Shown here piece by piece: positions 1-8,269 of a stretch of DNA of 8,269 nt. Made by a program: the position numbers and the translations under genes. Position 1 is the first letter of the stretch; each line of letters starts with the position of its first letter. This DNA is from Chloroflexota bacterium (GTDB lineage Bacteria > Chloroflexota > Limnocylindria > Limnocylindrales > CSP1-4): positions 1-8,269 of the forward strand of contig JAJYXX010000048.1 of assembly GCA_021801545.1 (NCBI GenBank), read 5' to 3'. The notes under the pieces are model-generated. The model was not told the origin of the DNA. It made no database searches and worked only from the letters and a program-made list of their open reading frames with translations.

Positions 1-4
1 CTCG

Positions 5-2476
<2,472 letters not shown>

Positions 2477-2489
2477 GCCGGCCGTCGCT

Positions 2490-3962
2490 GTGGCGCGGTC
2501 CCAGAGCCGGTACGTCTGCCAGGCCTGTGGCGAGGCCTTCCTGCGTTGGGAGGGCCAGTGCCGGGCGTGCGGCGCGTGGAACAGCCTGGTGGAGACGCTC
2601 GTTCGCGAACCGGCCGGCGGGCGTCGCGCGAAGAGCGGCCTGTCGGGAACCGGGGATCACCCTCGACCGGTCCCCCTCGGCTCGATCGCCGAGGACGAAG
2701 TCGCCCGGCTCCGGGTGGGCATCGGCGAGTTCGACCGGGTGCTCGGCGGCGGACTCGTGCCGGGCTCGATCATCCTCGTCGGCGGGGAGCCCGGGATCGG
2801 CAAGTCGACGCTCCTCCTCCAGGCAGCGGCCAGCCTCGCGGGCTCGCTCGAGGCGAGCGGCGGCCGGGTGCTCTACGCCTCGGGCGAGGAATCGGCCGCC
2901 CAGGTTCGACTTCGCGCAGCGCGGCTCGGGGTTCTCGCCGGTCCATCGGCAGAGGGGATCTCGGTCGTCGCCGAGACCGACGTCGGTCGGGTCGTCGAAC
3001 ACGCCCGGGCCGGGCGCCCGAGCGTGCTCGTCGTCGATTCGATCCAGACCGCGACCGTCGATGAGCTCGACGGGCCGGCCGGCAGCGTCGGCCAGGTCCG
3101 CGAGTCCGCCTACCGGCTGATGGAGCTCGCGAAGGGCGAGGGGATCGCCGTCGTGCTCGTCGGCCACGTCACGAAGGAGGGGAACCTGGCCGGGCCGAAG
3201 ACGCTCGAGCACCTCGTCGACGCGGTTCTCGCCCTCGAAGGCGAGCGCTATGCCGCGCTCCGCCTCCTGCGCGCCTCGAAGAACCGGTTCGGCTCGACCG
3301 AGGAGGTCGGTGTCTTCGAGATGGGCGAGCTCGGCCTCGTGGAGCTGGCAGATCCGGCGCGAGCGTTCCTCGTCGAGCACGAGAGGCCAGCGCCGGGGAG
3401 CATCGTCGCCCCGACCCTGGAGGGAAGTCGCCCGCTGCTCGTCGAGGTGCAGGCGTTGACGGCTCCCAGCGGCTACGGGACGCCGCGCCGGACCGCGAGT
3501 GGCCTCGATCCGAACCGGTTGGCCCTGCTGATCGCCGTGCTCGGCCGCCGGGCGGGCATCGGGCTCGCCAGCCACGACGTCTACGCCAACCTGGCCGGTG
3601 GGCTGACGGTCGATGAGCCCGGCCTGGACCTGCCCGTTGCTCTGGCCCTCGCCTCATCGGTGCGCGATCGCCCGGTCCGTTCGTCGACGGTCGCGATCGG
3701 CGAGGTGGGTCTACTCGGCGAGCTCAGGACTGTCAGCGGTCTCGAGCGCCGGTTGCGGGAGGCGGCCCGGCTCGGCTTCATGAGGGCGATCGTTCCGGCC
3801 CCGTCCCGCGGCTCACCGACACCGTCAGCGGCGGGGATCGAGGTGATCGAGGTCGCCGCGCTCCGCGAGGCGATCGAGGCTGCGCTTGCGCCCGTGCCCG
3901 CCGGCCGCGGGCCCGAGACACCGTCGGCCGGCGACAACCGGGGTCTGGTGACGAGATCATGA
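2490..3962 (+). CDS. radA: RadA (Sms), DNA repair / recombination branch-migration ATPase
   Basis: RecA-like ATPase that promotes branch migration of recombination intermediates in the cytoplasm. Visible in order: N-terminal zinc finger CxxC...CxxC (C10, C13, C24, C27); Walker A GGEPGIGKST (98-107); Walker B VLVVDSIQT (179-187); the RadA signature KNRFG (264-268); and a Lon-protease-like C-terminal domain (about 285-465) with DLPVALALAS (380-389) and a GEVGLLGELR segment. As in other RadA proteins the Lon-like part lacks the GPSAG serine motif, so it is a structural/DNA-binding domain rather than a protease. The GTG at 2490 is the only sensible start: the zinc finger begins a few codons in, and no ATG/GTG lies in frame just upstream. 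No clear Shine-Dalgarno precedes it, so coupling to clpC (stop 13 nt upstream) is likely. At 490 residues it is somewhat longer than the usual ~455 because of a poorly conserved C-terminal tail (about 470-490). Its stop overlaps the next start as ATGA. Confidence 0.96.
   Translation: MARSQSRYVCQACGEAFLRWEGQCRACGAWNSLVETLVREPAGGRRAKSGLSGTGDHPRPVPLGSIAEDEVARLRVGIGEFDRVLGGGLVPGSIILVGGEPGIGKSTLLLQAAASLAGSLEASGGRVLYASGEESAAQVRLRAARLGVLAGPSAEGISVVAETDVGRVVEHARAGRPSVLVVDSIQTATVDELDGPAGSVGQVRESAYRLMELAKGEGIAVVLVGHVTKEGNLAGPKTLEHLVDAVLALEGERYAALRLLRASKNRFGSTEEVGVFEMGELGLVELADPARAFLVEHERPAPGSIVAPTLEGSRPLLVEVQALTAPSGYGTPRRTASGLDPNRLALLIAVLGRRAGIGLASHDVYANLAGGLTVDEPGLDLPVALALASSVRDRPVRSSTVAIGEVGLLGELRTVSGLERRLREAARLGFMRAIVPAPSRGSPTPSAAGIEVIEVAALREAIEAALAPVPAGRGPETPSAGDNRGLVTRS
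3899..3933 (+). other. Possible RNA hairpin in the radA 3' end
   Basis: CGCCGGCCG at 3899-3907 is exactly complementary, in inverted order, to CGGCCGGCG at 3925-3933, giving a 9-bp all-G/C stem with a 17-nt loop. It lies in the non-conserved tail of RadA, just upstream of the next start codon and the candidate promoter. No U-tract follows, so it is not a standard intrinsic terminator. In DNA this GC-rich it may be chance. Confidence 0.3.
3947..3951 (+). promoter_or_regulatory. Shine-Dalgarno-like GGTGA for the PIN-TRAM gene start
   Basis: GGTGA lies 7 nt before the ATG at 3959 and matches the downstream part of the AGGAGGTGA consensus. Together with the ATGA stop/start overlap it supports translation from 3959. 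The competing GTG at 4058 has AGGGAG only at a 13-nt distance. Confidence 0.4.
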
Positions 3963-3977
3963 CGCCGATGCTAGGCT
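3948..3977 (+). promoter_or_regulatory. Candidate internal sigma-70-type promoter (extended -10)
   Basis: GTGACG (3948-3953, matching TTGACA at four of six positions), an 18-nt spacer, then TAGGCT (3972-3977) preceded by TGC, i.e. an extended -10 of the form TGnTAGGCT. It sits across the radA stop, upstream of both possible starts of the transmembrane part of the next gene. If used, it would favour the GTG start at 4058, because the ATG at 3959 would be upstream of the transcript. It was identified by eye, and one such match in several kb is weak evidence. Confidence 0.25.
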
Positions 3978-5119
3978 GGAAGACTGTCGCGCGGCGCGCA
4001 GCGGCGGGCCGCCCCGCGAGCCCCGTCCGTCTCGATCCAGGGAGCTCGGACCAGACCGTGATCCGCATCATCCGCGTGCTCGGCGCTGCCCTCGGGGGCA
4101 TCGTTGGCCTCGTCCTGGCGGGCTCGAACAGCGAGCTCATCTCCGGGACGGACTACGGCGGTGCCTTCCTCGCCGCCTGGGTCGTCGCCTGGATCGTCGT
4201 CGGGTTCGCGATCCTGCCCTACCTGACGGTCGTGCCGGCTGGCTGGCTGATCCGCCAGGTCGAGGAGCTGTCGACGGCCGAGTTCGTTACCGCCGTGGCC
4301 GGCCTCCTGCTCGGCCTCCTGATGGGCCTCCTGCTCGGTCTCCCTCTGGCCGACGTTCCGGCGCCGCTCGGTACCTGGCTCCCGCTCGGCATCTCGCTCT
4401 TCCTCGGGCTCGGGATGATGGGGCTCACCGTCGCCAAGCGTGCCGATCTCATTCTTGCCGCCGAGGCGATCGGGCTGATCCGGCGGCCGGGCGCCGAGGC
4501 CACGGCCCGGGCCCTCCGGGGCGAGCCGCACATCGTCGTCGACACGAGTGCGATCATCGACGGGCGGATCGCCGAGATCGTCGCCTCGGGCTTCATCTAC
4601 GGGACGCTCGTCGTGCCGCGCTTCGTGCTCGACGAGCTCCAGCACATCGCCGACAGTCCGGACACCCTGCGCCGGAACCGTGGCCGTCGCGGCCTGGAGA
4701 TCCTGGCCCAGATGCAGAAGCAGTCGGCGACCCCGGTCGAGATCGTCGACGACGACGTGCCCGATATCGCCGAAGTCGACGCCAAGCTCGTCGCCCTCGC
4801 CAAGGCGCGCAGCCGGGTGATCCTGACCAACGACTTCAATCTCAACCGCGTTGCCGAGGTCCAGGGGCTGCGGGTGATGAACATCAACTCGCTCGCGAAC
4901 GCCGTGAAGCCGGCGGTCCTGCCGGGCGAGGAGCTCAGGGTCCGCGTCATCCAGGAGGGCAAGGAGGCGGGCCAGGGCGTCGGCTTCCTCGACGACGGGA
5001 CGATGATCGTCGTCGAGGGCGGCGCGCGGTTCATCGACCGCGATCTCGACGTGTCGGTCACCCGAGTTCTTCAGACGGTGGCGGGGCGGATGATCTTCGC
5101 CCAGCCGCGCCTCGAGTGA
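3959..5119 (+). CDS. Membrane-anchored PIN-TRAM domain protein (YacL family, COG4956)
   Basis: Predicted inner-membrane protein with a cytoplasmic nuclease-like head; the family's physiological substrate is not established. Four hydrophobic segments are visible (about 34-54, 67-89, 108-130, 137-158). A PIN domain follows (about 190-310) with the full acidic set: D195 in VVDTSAIIDGRI, E226 in VLDELQ, D274 in EVDAKL and D292 in LTNDFN. A C-terminal TRAM domain (about 318-386) is a likely RNA-binding module. Length (386) is close to Bacillus YacL. The ATG at 3959 overlaps the radA stop (ATGA) and has a GGTGA 7 nt upstream. However, residues 1-33 look unlike the family, which normally begins at the first membrane segment, so the GTG at 4058 (353 residues) is a real alternative. 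Segment 3 carries a period-four glycine pattern encoded by a tandem DNA repeat. The neighbours radA and ispD match this family's usual setting in Firmicutes, where disA normally lies between radA and yacL. Confidence 0.93.
   Translation: MTPMLGWKTVARRAAAGRPASPVRLDPGSSDQTVIRIIRVLGAALGGIVGLVLAGSNSELISGTDYGGAFLAAWVVAWIVVGFAILPYLTVVPAGWLIRQVEELSTAEFVTAVAGLLLGLLMGLLLGLPLADVPAPLGTWLPLGISLFLGLGMMGLTVAKRADLILAAEAIGLIRRPGAEATARALRGEPHIVVDTSAIIDGRIAEIVASGFIYGTLVVPRFVLDELQHIADSPDTLRRNRGRRGLEILAQMQKQSATPVEIVDDDVPDIAEVDAKLVALAKARSRVILTNDFNLNRVAEVQGLRVMNINSLANAVKPAVLPGEELRVRVIQEGKEAGQGVGFLDDGTMIVVEGGARFIDRDLDVSVTRVLQTVAGRMIFAQPRLE
4301..4348 (+). repeat. Four-copy 12-bp tandem repeat encoding a glycine zipper
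   Basis: Four consecutive 12-bp units: GGCCTCCTGCTC, GGCCTCCTGATG, GGCCTCCTGCTC, GGTCTCCCTCTG. Units 1 and 3 are identical, unit 2 differs at two bases and unit 4 at three. They encode GLLL-GLLM-GLLL-GLPL, placing glycines at residues 115, 119, 123 and 127, all on one face of the third predicted membrane helix. Confidence 0.9.
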
Positions 5120-6351
5120 CGGCGCCGACGGCCGAGACAGCCCCGACGGGTCGGGCGGCTCCGACCGAGGAGCCGATCGTGCTGGCGGCCGATGCGATCG
5201 TCGTCGCCGCCGGGTCGAGCACGCGGATGGTCGGAACCGACAAGCTCGAGGCCCGGATCGGTGGACGACCTCTGCTCGCCTGGACGCTCGAGGCGCTCGC
5301 CCGCGCCGCCGGCCTGGAGCGGATTGTCGTCGTCGCTGCCCCGGGCCGGGTCGACGAGCTGCGTGCCCGCGACTGGCTGCCCGAGCGTGTCATCGCGGTC
5401 GTGCCCGGCGGGCGGCGTCGGCAGGACTCGGTGGCGGCCGGATTCGCGGTGCTCGAGTCGCTCGCGCCCGCCGGCGAGGAGCGGGTCGTTCTCGTCCACG
5501 ATGGTGCGCGTCCGCTCGTCTCGGGCGACCTCGTCGCGCGGGTGGTGGTGGCCGCGGCGGTGCACGGGGCGGCGATCCCGGTCGTGCCGGTCGCTGAGAC
5601 GGTGAAGCGCGTGACGGACGGCTGGATCGAGGCCACGATCGATCGGGCGCCTCTCGCCCTGGCCCAGACGCCCCAGGGAGTGCAGCGGGGGCTCTTGCGC
5701 CGCGCCTACCGTCTCCACCCGCCGGGCGGGCCGGAGGACTGGACCGACGAGGCGGCCCTGCTCGAGGCCTGTAGAATCCCGGTCCATGTGGTCCCCGGTG
5801 AGACGAGCAATCTCAAAGTGACGCTGGCCGAGGACCTCGTCCGGGCCGAGGCGGCGCTGCCTGGCCGTGCCCGCCAGCGGGTCGGCCAGGGCAGCGACAG
5901 CCATCCCTTCGGGCCCGACGCGCCGCTGATGCTCGGCGGGATCGCCATCCCCGGGGCGCCCCGCCTGCACGGTCACTCCGACGGCGATGTGGCGCTCCAC
6001 GCGATCGCCGATGCGTTGCTTGGGGCGGCCTCGCTCGGCGATCTCGGTCGGCTCGCGCCGGCTGGCCCGGAGACGCCGCGCGGGGTCGCGAGCGGCGAGC
6101 TGCTCCAGGCGGTTCTCGGGCGGCTGCGCGAGGCGGGCTGTCGGCCGGTCTCGATCGACCTGACGATCGTCGGCGCCCGACCCCGGCTGCTCGCCTGGCT
6201 CGAGCCGATGCGCGACGCGATCGCCGAGCTTGTCGGCCTCGGCGCCGAGAGCGTGAGCGTGAAGGCCTCGTCGGGCAACCTGGCGGGGATGGAGGGGGCC
6301 GGACGCGGGCTCTCCGCCCACGCGATGGCGGTCATCGAGGTGCTCCCGTGA
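5116..6351 (+). CDS. ispDF: Bifunctional IspD-IspF (MEP pathway cytidylyltransferase / cyclodiphosphate synthase)
   Basis: Fuses two non-consecutive MEP-pathway steps. The IspD half (about 25-247) makes CDP-methylerythritol from MEP and CTP: AAGSSTRM (31-38), K43, GGRRRQDSVAAGF (98-110), VHDGARPLV (127-135), TPQGV (185-189), TDEAALLEA (210-218) and SNLKVTLAEDL (231-241) are all as expected. The IspF half (about 255-411) should form the cyclic diphosphate. It keeps the zinc ligands D261, H263 and H295, HSDGD (287-291) and D299/D309. It departs from the family at the FPDTD loop (here APAGP, 314-318) and the TTTE..GF..R region (here SSGN..GM..A, 385-395). Only about seven residues link the halves, and IspE is not encoded nearby. 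The GTG at 5116 overlaps the previous stop (GTGA) but has no Shine-Dalgarno. The GTG at 5179 (391 residues) has GAGGAG at 6 nt and starts right before the IspD fold, so it may be the true start; residues 1-21 are Ala/Thr/Pro-rich and unconserved. Confidence 0.93.
   Translation: MTAPTAETAPTGRAAPTEEPIVLAADAIVVAAGSSTRMVGTDKLEARIGGRPLLAWTLEALARAAGLERIVVVAAPGRVDELRARDWLPERVIAVVPGGRRRQDSVAAGFAVLESLAPAGEERVVLVHDGARPLVSGDLVARVVVAAAVHGAAIPVVPVAETVKRVTDGWIEATIDRAPLALAQTPQGVQRGLLRRAYRLHPPGGPEDWTDEAALLEACRIPVHVVPGETSNLKVTLAEDLVRAEAALPGRARQRVGQGSDSHPFGPDAPLMLGGIAIPGAPRLHGHSDGDVALHAIADALLGAASLGDLGRLAPAGPETPRGVASGELLQAVLGRLREAGCRPVSIDLTIVGARPRLLAWLEPMRDAIAELVGLGAESVSVKASSGNLAGMEGAGRGLSAHAMAVIEVLP
5167..5172 (+). 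promoter_or_regulatory. Strong Shine-Dalgarno GAGGAG pointing to an IspDF start at GTG 5179
   Basis: GAGGAG followed by a 6-nt spacer (CCGATC) and GTG at 5179-5181. This is the best ribosome binding site I see in the window. It would give a protein beginning four codons before AIVVAAGSSTRM, where IspD proteins normally start. The competing GTG at 5116 has no such site and relies on coupling to the upstream stop. Confidence 0.55.
6337..6342 (+). promoter_or_regulatory. Shine-Dalgarno GAGGTG for the cysS GTG start
   Basis: GAGGTG lies inside the last codons of ispDF, 5 nt before the GTG at 6348. It supports GTG as the cysS start even though that codon overlaps the ispDF stop (GTGA), consistent with coupled translation. 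Confidence 0.5.
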
Positions 6352-7778
6352 CGGTCCGGCTCTTCGACACGCTGAGCGGTGAGGCACGCGAGCTCGAGCC
6401 ACTCGAGCCCGGACACGTCCGCGTCTACAGCTGTGGTCCGACCGTCTACGGCCCGGCCCACATCGGGAACTTCCGCTCGTTCCTGTTCGCCGATCTCCTC
6501 GTGCGCTACCTGCGCTATCGCGGCTATCGCGTCACGTGGGTGATGAACATCACCGACGTCGATGACAAGATCATCCGCGGTGCGGCTGCAACCGGGATCA
6601 TGATCGAGGAACTCGCGGCGCGCTACACGGAGCAGTTCCTGGCTGACGCGCGGACGCTGCGGATGACGATGCCGGACGTCCTGCCCCGGGCGACCGCACA
6701 TATTCCGGAGATCGTCGCCCTGATCCAGACGCTCCTCGAGCATGGTCACGCCTACCGGACCGATGACGGTTCGATCTTCTTCCGGATCGCCTCATGGCCG
6801 GCGTACGGTCGCCTCTCCCGGCTCGATCCGGCCCAGCTGCGAGTTGGGGAGCGGGTGGAGGCGGACGACTACGGCAAGGACGACGTCCGCGACTTCGCGC
6901 TCTGGAAGGGGCCGAAACCCGGCGAGCCGGTCTGGGAGACGGCGATCGGGCCCGGCCGGCCCGGCTGGCATATCGAATGCTCGGCGATGAGCATGCGCCA
7001 CCTCGGGCCGTCGTTCGACATCCACACCGGCGGCATCGACCTGATCTTCCCGCACCATGAGGACGAGATCGCCCAGAGCGAAGCGGCGACCGGTCAGACG
7101 TTCGTCCGGACCTGGCTCCACTGCGCGCACCTCCAGACGGGCGGCGAGAAGATGGCGAAGCGGACGGGCAACATCGCCCGGGTCGCCGAGCTCCTCGAGC
7201 GGGGCATCTCGCCGCGAGCCCTCCGCTATGCGCTGATCTCGGCCCACTACCGGACGAGCCTCGCCTACAGCGACGAATCGCTGGCCGCCGCGGCGAGCGC
7301 GGTCCAGCGTCTCGACGCGCTCCTCGGCGCGCTCGATGCGTACCGCCAGGAGAGGCCGGGTGACGCTTCGCTCGAGGCGCTGCTGAAGGGCGCGAGGGCC
7401 GCCTTCGAGGCGGCCCTCGATGACGACCTGAACATCTCGCCAGCGCTTGCCGCGCTGTTCGAACTCGTCCGCGAGTTGAACCGGCGGATCGACGCCCGCT
7501 CACTCTCGACGGCCGACGCCGCCTGCGCCGCGGCCGTCATCCGCGACCTCGACCGCGTCCTGGGTGTCACCGCCGGCGAGGCCCCCGAGCGACTCCCGGA
7601 CGAGCTCGTCGCGCTGCTCGAGGCGCGCGCCGCGGCCCGGGCTGCCCGCGACTGGGCCGAGTCGGATCGTCTGCGCGCTGAGCTCGCGGCCCGCGGGATC
7701 GTCGTCGAGGACACTCGCGACGGCCAGCGCTGGCGCCGGACCGGCGAGGGTGAACAGCGCTGGGTGAACCATGGCTGA
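6348..7778 (+). CDS. cysS: Cysteinyl-tRNA synthetase (CysRS), class I
   Basis: Cytosolic enzyme that charges tRNA-Cys with cysteine using ATP. The 476 residues are typical. Zinc-site ligands are present: C29 in SCGPTVYG, C211 in WHIECSAMS, and H236 and E240 in FPHHEDE. The HIGH signature reads HIGN (38-41), a common CysRS variant, and NITDVDDKI (67-75) follows. The KMSKS loop reads KMAKR (268-272) followed by TGN, keeping both lysines but replacing the last serine with arginine. FDIHTGGIDLIFPHHEDE (223-240) is the family hallmark. A helical anticodon-binding region (about 310-440) precedes the RWRR-containing tail (461-464). The start is GTG at 6348 with GAGGTG 5 nt upstream and a GTGA overlap with ispDF. 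The 3' end overlaps the next gene's ATG by 8 nt. In Firmicutes and Actinobacteria cysS likewise lies downstream of ispD/ispF and upstream of rlmB. Confidence 0.96.
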   Translation: MTVRLFDTLSGEARELEPLEPGHVRVYSCGPTVYGPAHIGNFRSFLFADLLVRYLRYRGYRVTWVMNITDVDDKIIRGAAATGIMIEELAARYTEQFLADARTLRMTMPDVLPRATAHIPEIVALIQTLLEHGHAYRTDDGSIFFRIASWPAYGRLSRLDPAQLRVGERVEADDYGKDDVRDFALWKGPKPGEPVWETAIGPGRPGWHIECSAMSMRHLGPSFDIHTGGIDLIFPHHEDEIAQSEAATGQTFVRTWLHCAHLQTGGEKMAKRTGNIARVAELLERGISPRALRYALISAHYRTSLAYSDESLAAAASAVQRLDALLGALDAYRQERPGDASLEALLKGARAAFEAALDDDLNISPALAALFELVRELNRRIDARSLSTADAACAAAVIRDLDRVLGVTAGEAPERLPDELVALLEARAAARAARDWAESDRLRAELAARGIVVEDTRDGQRWRRTGEGEQRWVNHG

Positions 7779-8269
7779 CCGACGACGCCGTCCCGGTGAC
7801 GAGAAGGCCGGTGGGCCCGTCGGAGGCGGTTCGGGCGGGTCCCGGAAGCCGGCGCCGGGCGGCGGTCGGCCGACCGGCCCACGACGGGCCGGCGCGGGTG
7901 CCGGTGGGCCGGGGAAGCGGGGACCGTCGGGCGGCCAGCGACCAGCGGGTTCGGGACCACAGACCCGGGGCTTCGGGTTCCGCGAAGAGGAGGTTCAGGG
8001 CCCCTCACCGGGGGTGCGACGTGGACGCCCCGAGCCCCAGGAAGCAACTCGACCGCCAGGGGCTTCGACCCGCCGCGAGGGGCCACGAGCGAGCCATCCG
8101 CCGACGAGACCGCCGTTCTCCGGACCGCCCGAACGACGGGGTCCGCCGCCGGGCCGACCCGTGGGGCGGCCGGTCGGGCCAGTCGGAGAACGAGCCGAAC
8201 GGCCGCGCCGACCACCGTACGGTCCGCCTCCCCCCGGCGCGGGCCGGCGCCCGCCGGTGCCCCGCCCGT
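7771..8269 (+). CDS. Partial ORF: Gly/Pro/Arg-rich N-terminal extension, possibly of an RlmB/TrmH-type rRNA methyltransferase
   Basis: Open from ATG 7771 to the window end (166 codons, no stop; the 3' part is missing). The visible protein begins MADRRRRPGDEK. It is low-complexity and basic: by my count 40 Pro, 38 Gly and 31 Arg (about two thirds of residues), with one Tyr, a few Phe and no Cys or Trp. It should be disordered and could bind RNA. No enzyme motif is visible. The methyltransferase suggestion rests only on position after cysS and on the Gly/Arg/Pro-rich leaders I recall for actinobacterial RlmB; another gene is possible. ATGGCTGA overlaps the cysS stop by 8 nt, with GGTGA 3 nt before the ATG (close spacing). 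Codon use differs from cysS: about 30% A/T third positions versus about 12%, and CGA for 11 of 31 Arg versus 3 of 51. The +1 frame (from 7772) is also open, so the reading frame is likely but not certain. Confidence 0.6.
   Translation, partial: MADRRRRPGDEKAGGPVGGGSGGSRKPAPGGGRPTGPRRAGAGAGGPGKRGPSGGQRPAGSGPQTRGFGFREEEVQGPSPGVRRGRPEPQEATRPPGASTRREGPRASHPPTRPPFSGPPERRGPPPGRPVGRPVGPVGERAERPRRPPYGPPPPGAGRRPPVPRP

Noticed and set aside
5770..5777. TGTAGAAT, a -10-like sequence inside ispD
   Set aside because: No -35-like hexamer lies 16-19 nt upstream, and the bases encode conserved-region residues (ACRIP).
5071..6402. Minus-strand open frame (443 codons) antisense to ispDF
   Set aside because: Opposite to confidently identified IspD and IspF motifs; Arg/Asp/Gly-rich shadow with no domain seen.
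7265..8215. Minus-strand open frame (316 codons) running from the terminal GC-rich region into cysS
   Set aside because: Its second half is antisense to conserved CysRS and its first half mirrors the low-complexity leader. The composition of the leader makes several frames open by chance, so I do not call it a gene, although the frame question is raised as a finding.

Overview
The window is 8.3 kb of very GC-rich, fully coding DNA with every gene on the + strand. It reads as one compact housekeeping operon of six genes: clpC (AAA+ protease unloader), radA (DNA repair/branch migration), a membrane-anchored PIN-TRAM protein of the YacL type, a fused ispD-ispF (MEP isoprenoid pathway), cysS (cysteinyl-tRNA synthetase), and the 5' part of a sixth gene cut by the window end. 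That last gene begins with a long Gly/Pro/Arg-rich extension; by position it is probably an RlmB/TrmH-type rRNA methyltransferase, but its catalytic part lies outside the window.

The gene order is a collapsed form of a cluster known from Firmicutes (clpC-radA-disA-yacL-ispD-ispF-gltX-cysE-cysS-mrnC-rlmB) and partly from Actinobacteria. Here disA, gltX, cysE and mrnC are absent, and there is no carD before ispD. The ClpC N-domain wording (FNHNYIGTEHLLLGLVREG, then EFIIGRGDR), the high GC and the gene order suggest a GC-rich Chloroflexota bacterium, perhaps of the Limnocylindria type. This is inference from recalled family sequences, not a computed phylogeny.

Layout: clpC 5-2476; a 13-nt gap; radA 2490-3962; ATGA overlap; PIN-TRAM 3959-5119; GTGA overlap; ispDF 5116-6351 (a start at 5179 has the better ribosome binding site); GTGA overlap; cysS 6348-7778; an 8-nt overlap; partial ORF from 7771 to the end. 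No stretch over about 15 nt is free of genes, and there is no terminator, RNA gene, CRISPR array, or mobile element that I can support. The genes share expression rather than a pathway: protein quality control, DNA repair, a predicted membrane RNase/RNA-binding protein, isoprenoid precursors, and translation.

I see no wholly new system. The points most worth checking are: an IspF domain that keeps its metal ligands but has lost several residues of the usual substrate/Mg loops; a base-perfect 58-nt repeat inside clpC covering both phospho-arginine pockets; a four-copy 12-bp tandem repeat encoding a glycine zipper in the PIN-TRAM membrane region; and the odd codon statistics of the final partial gene.
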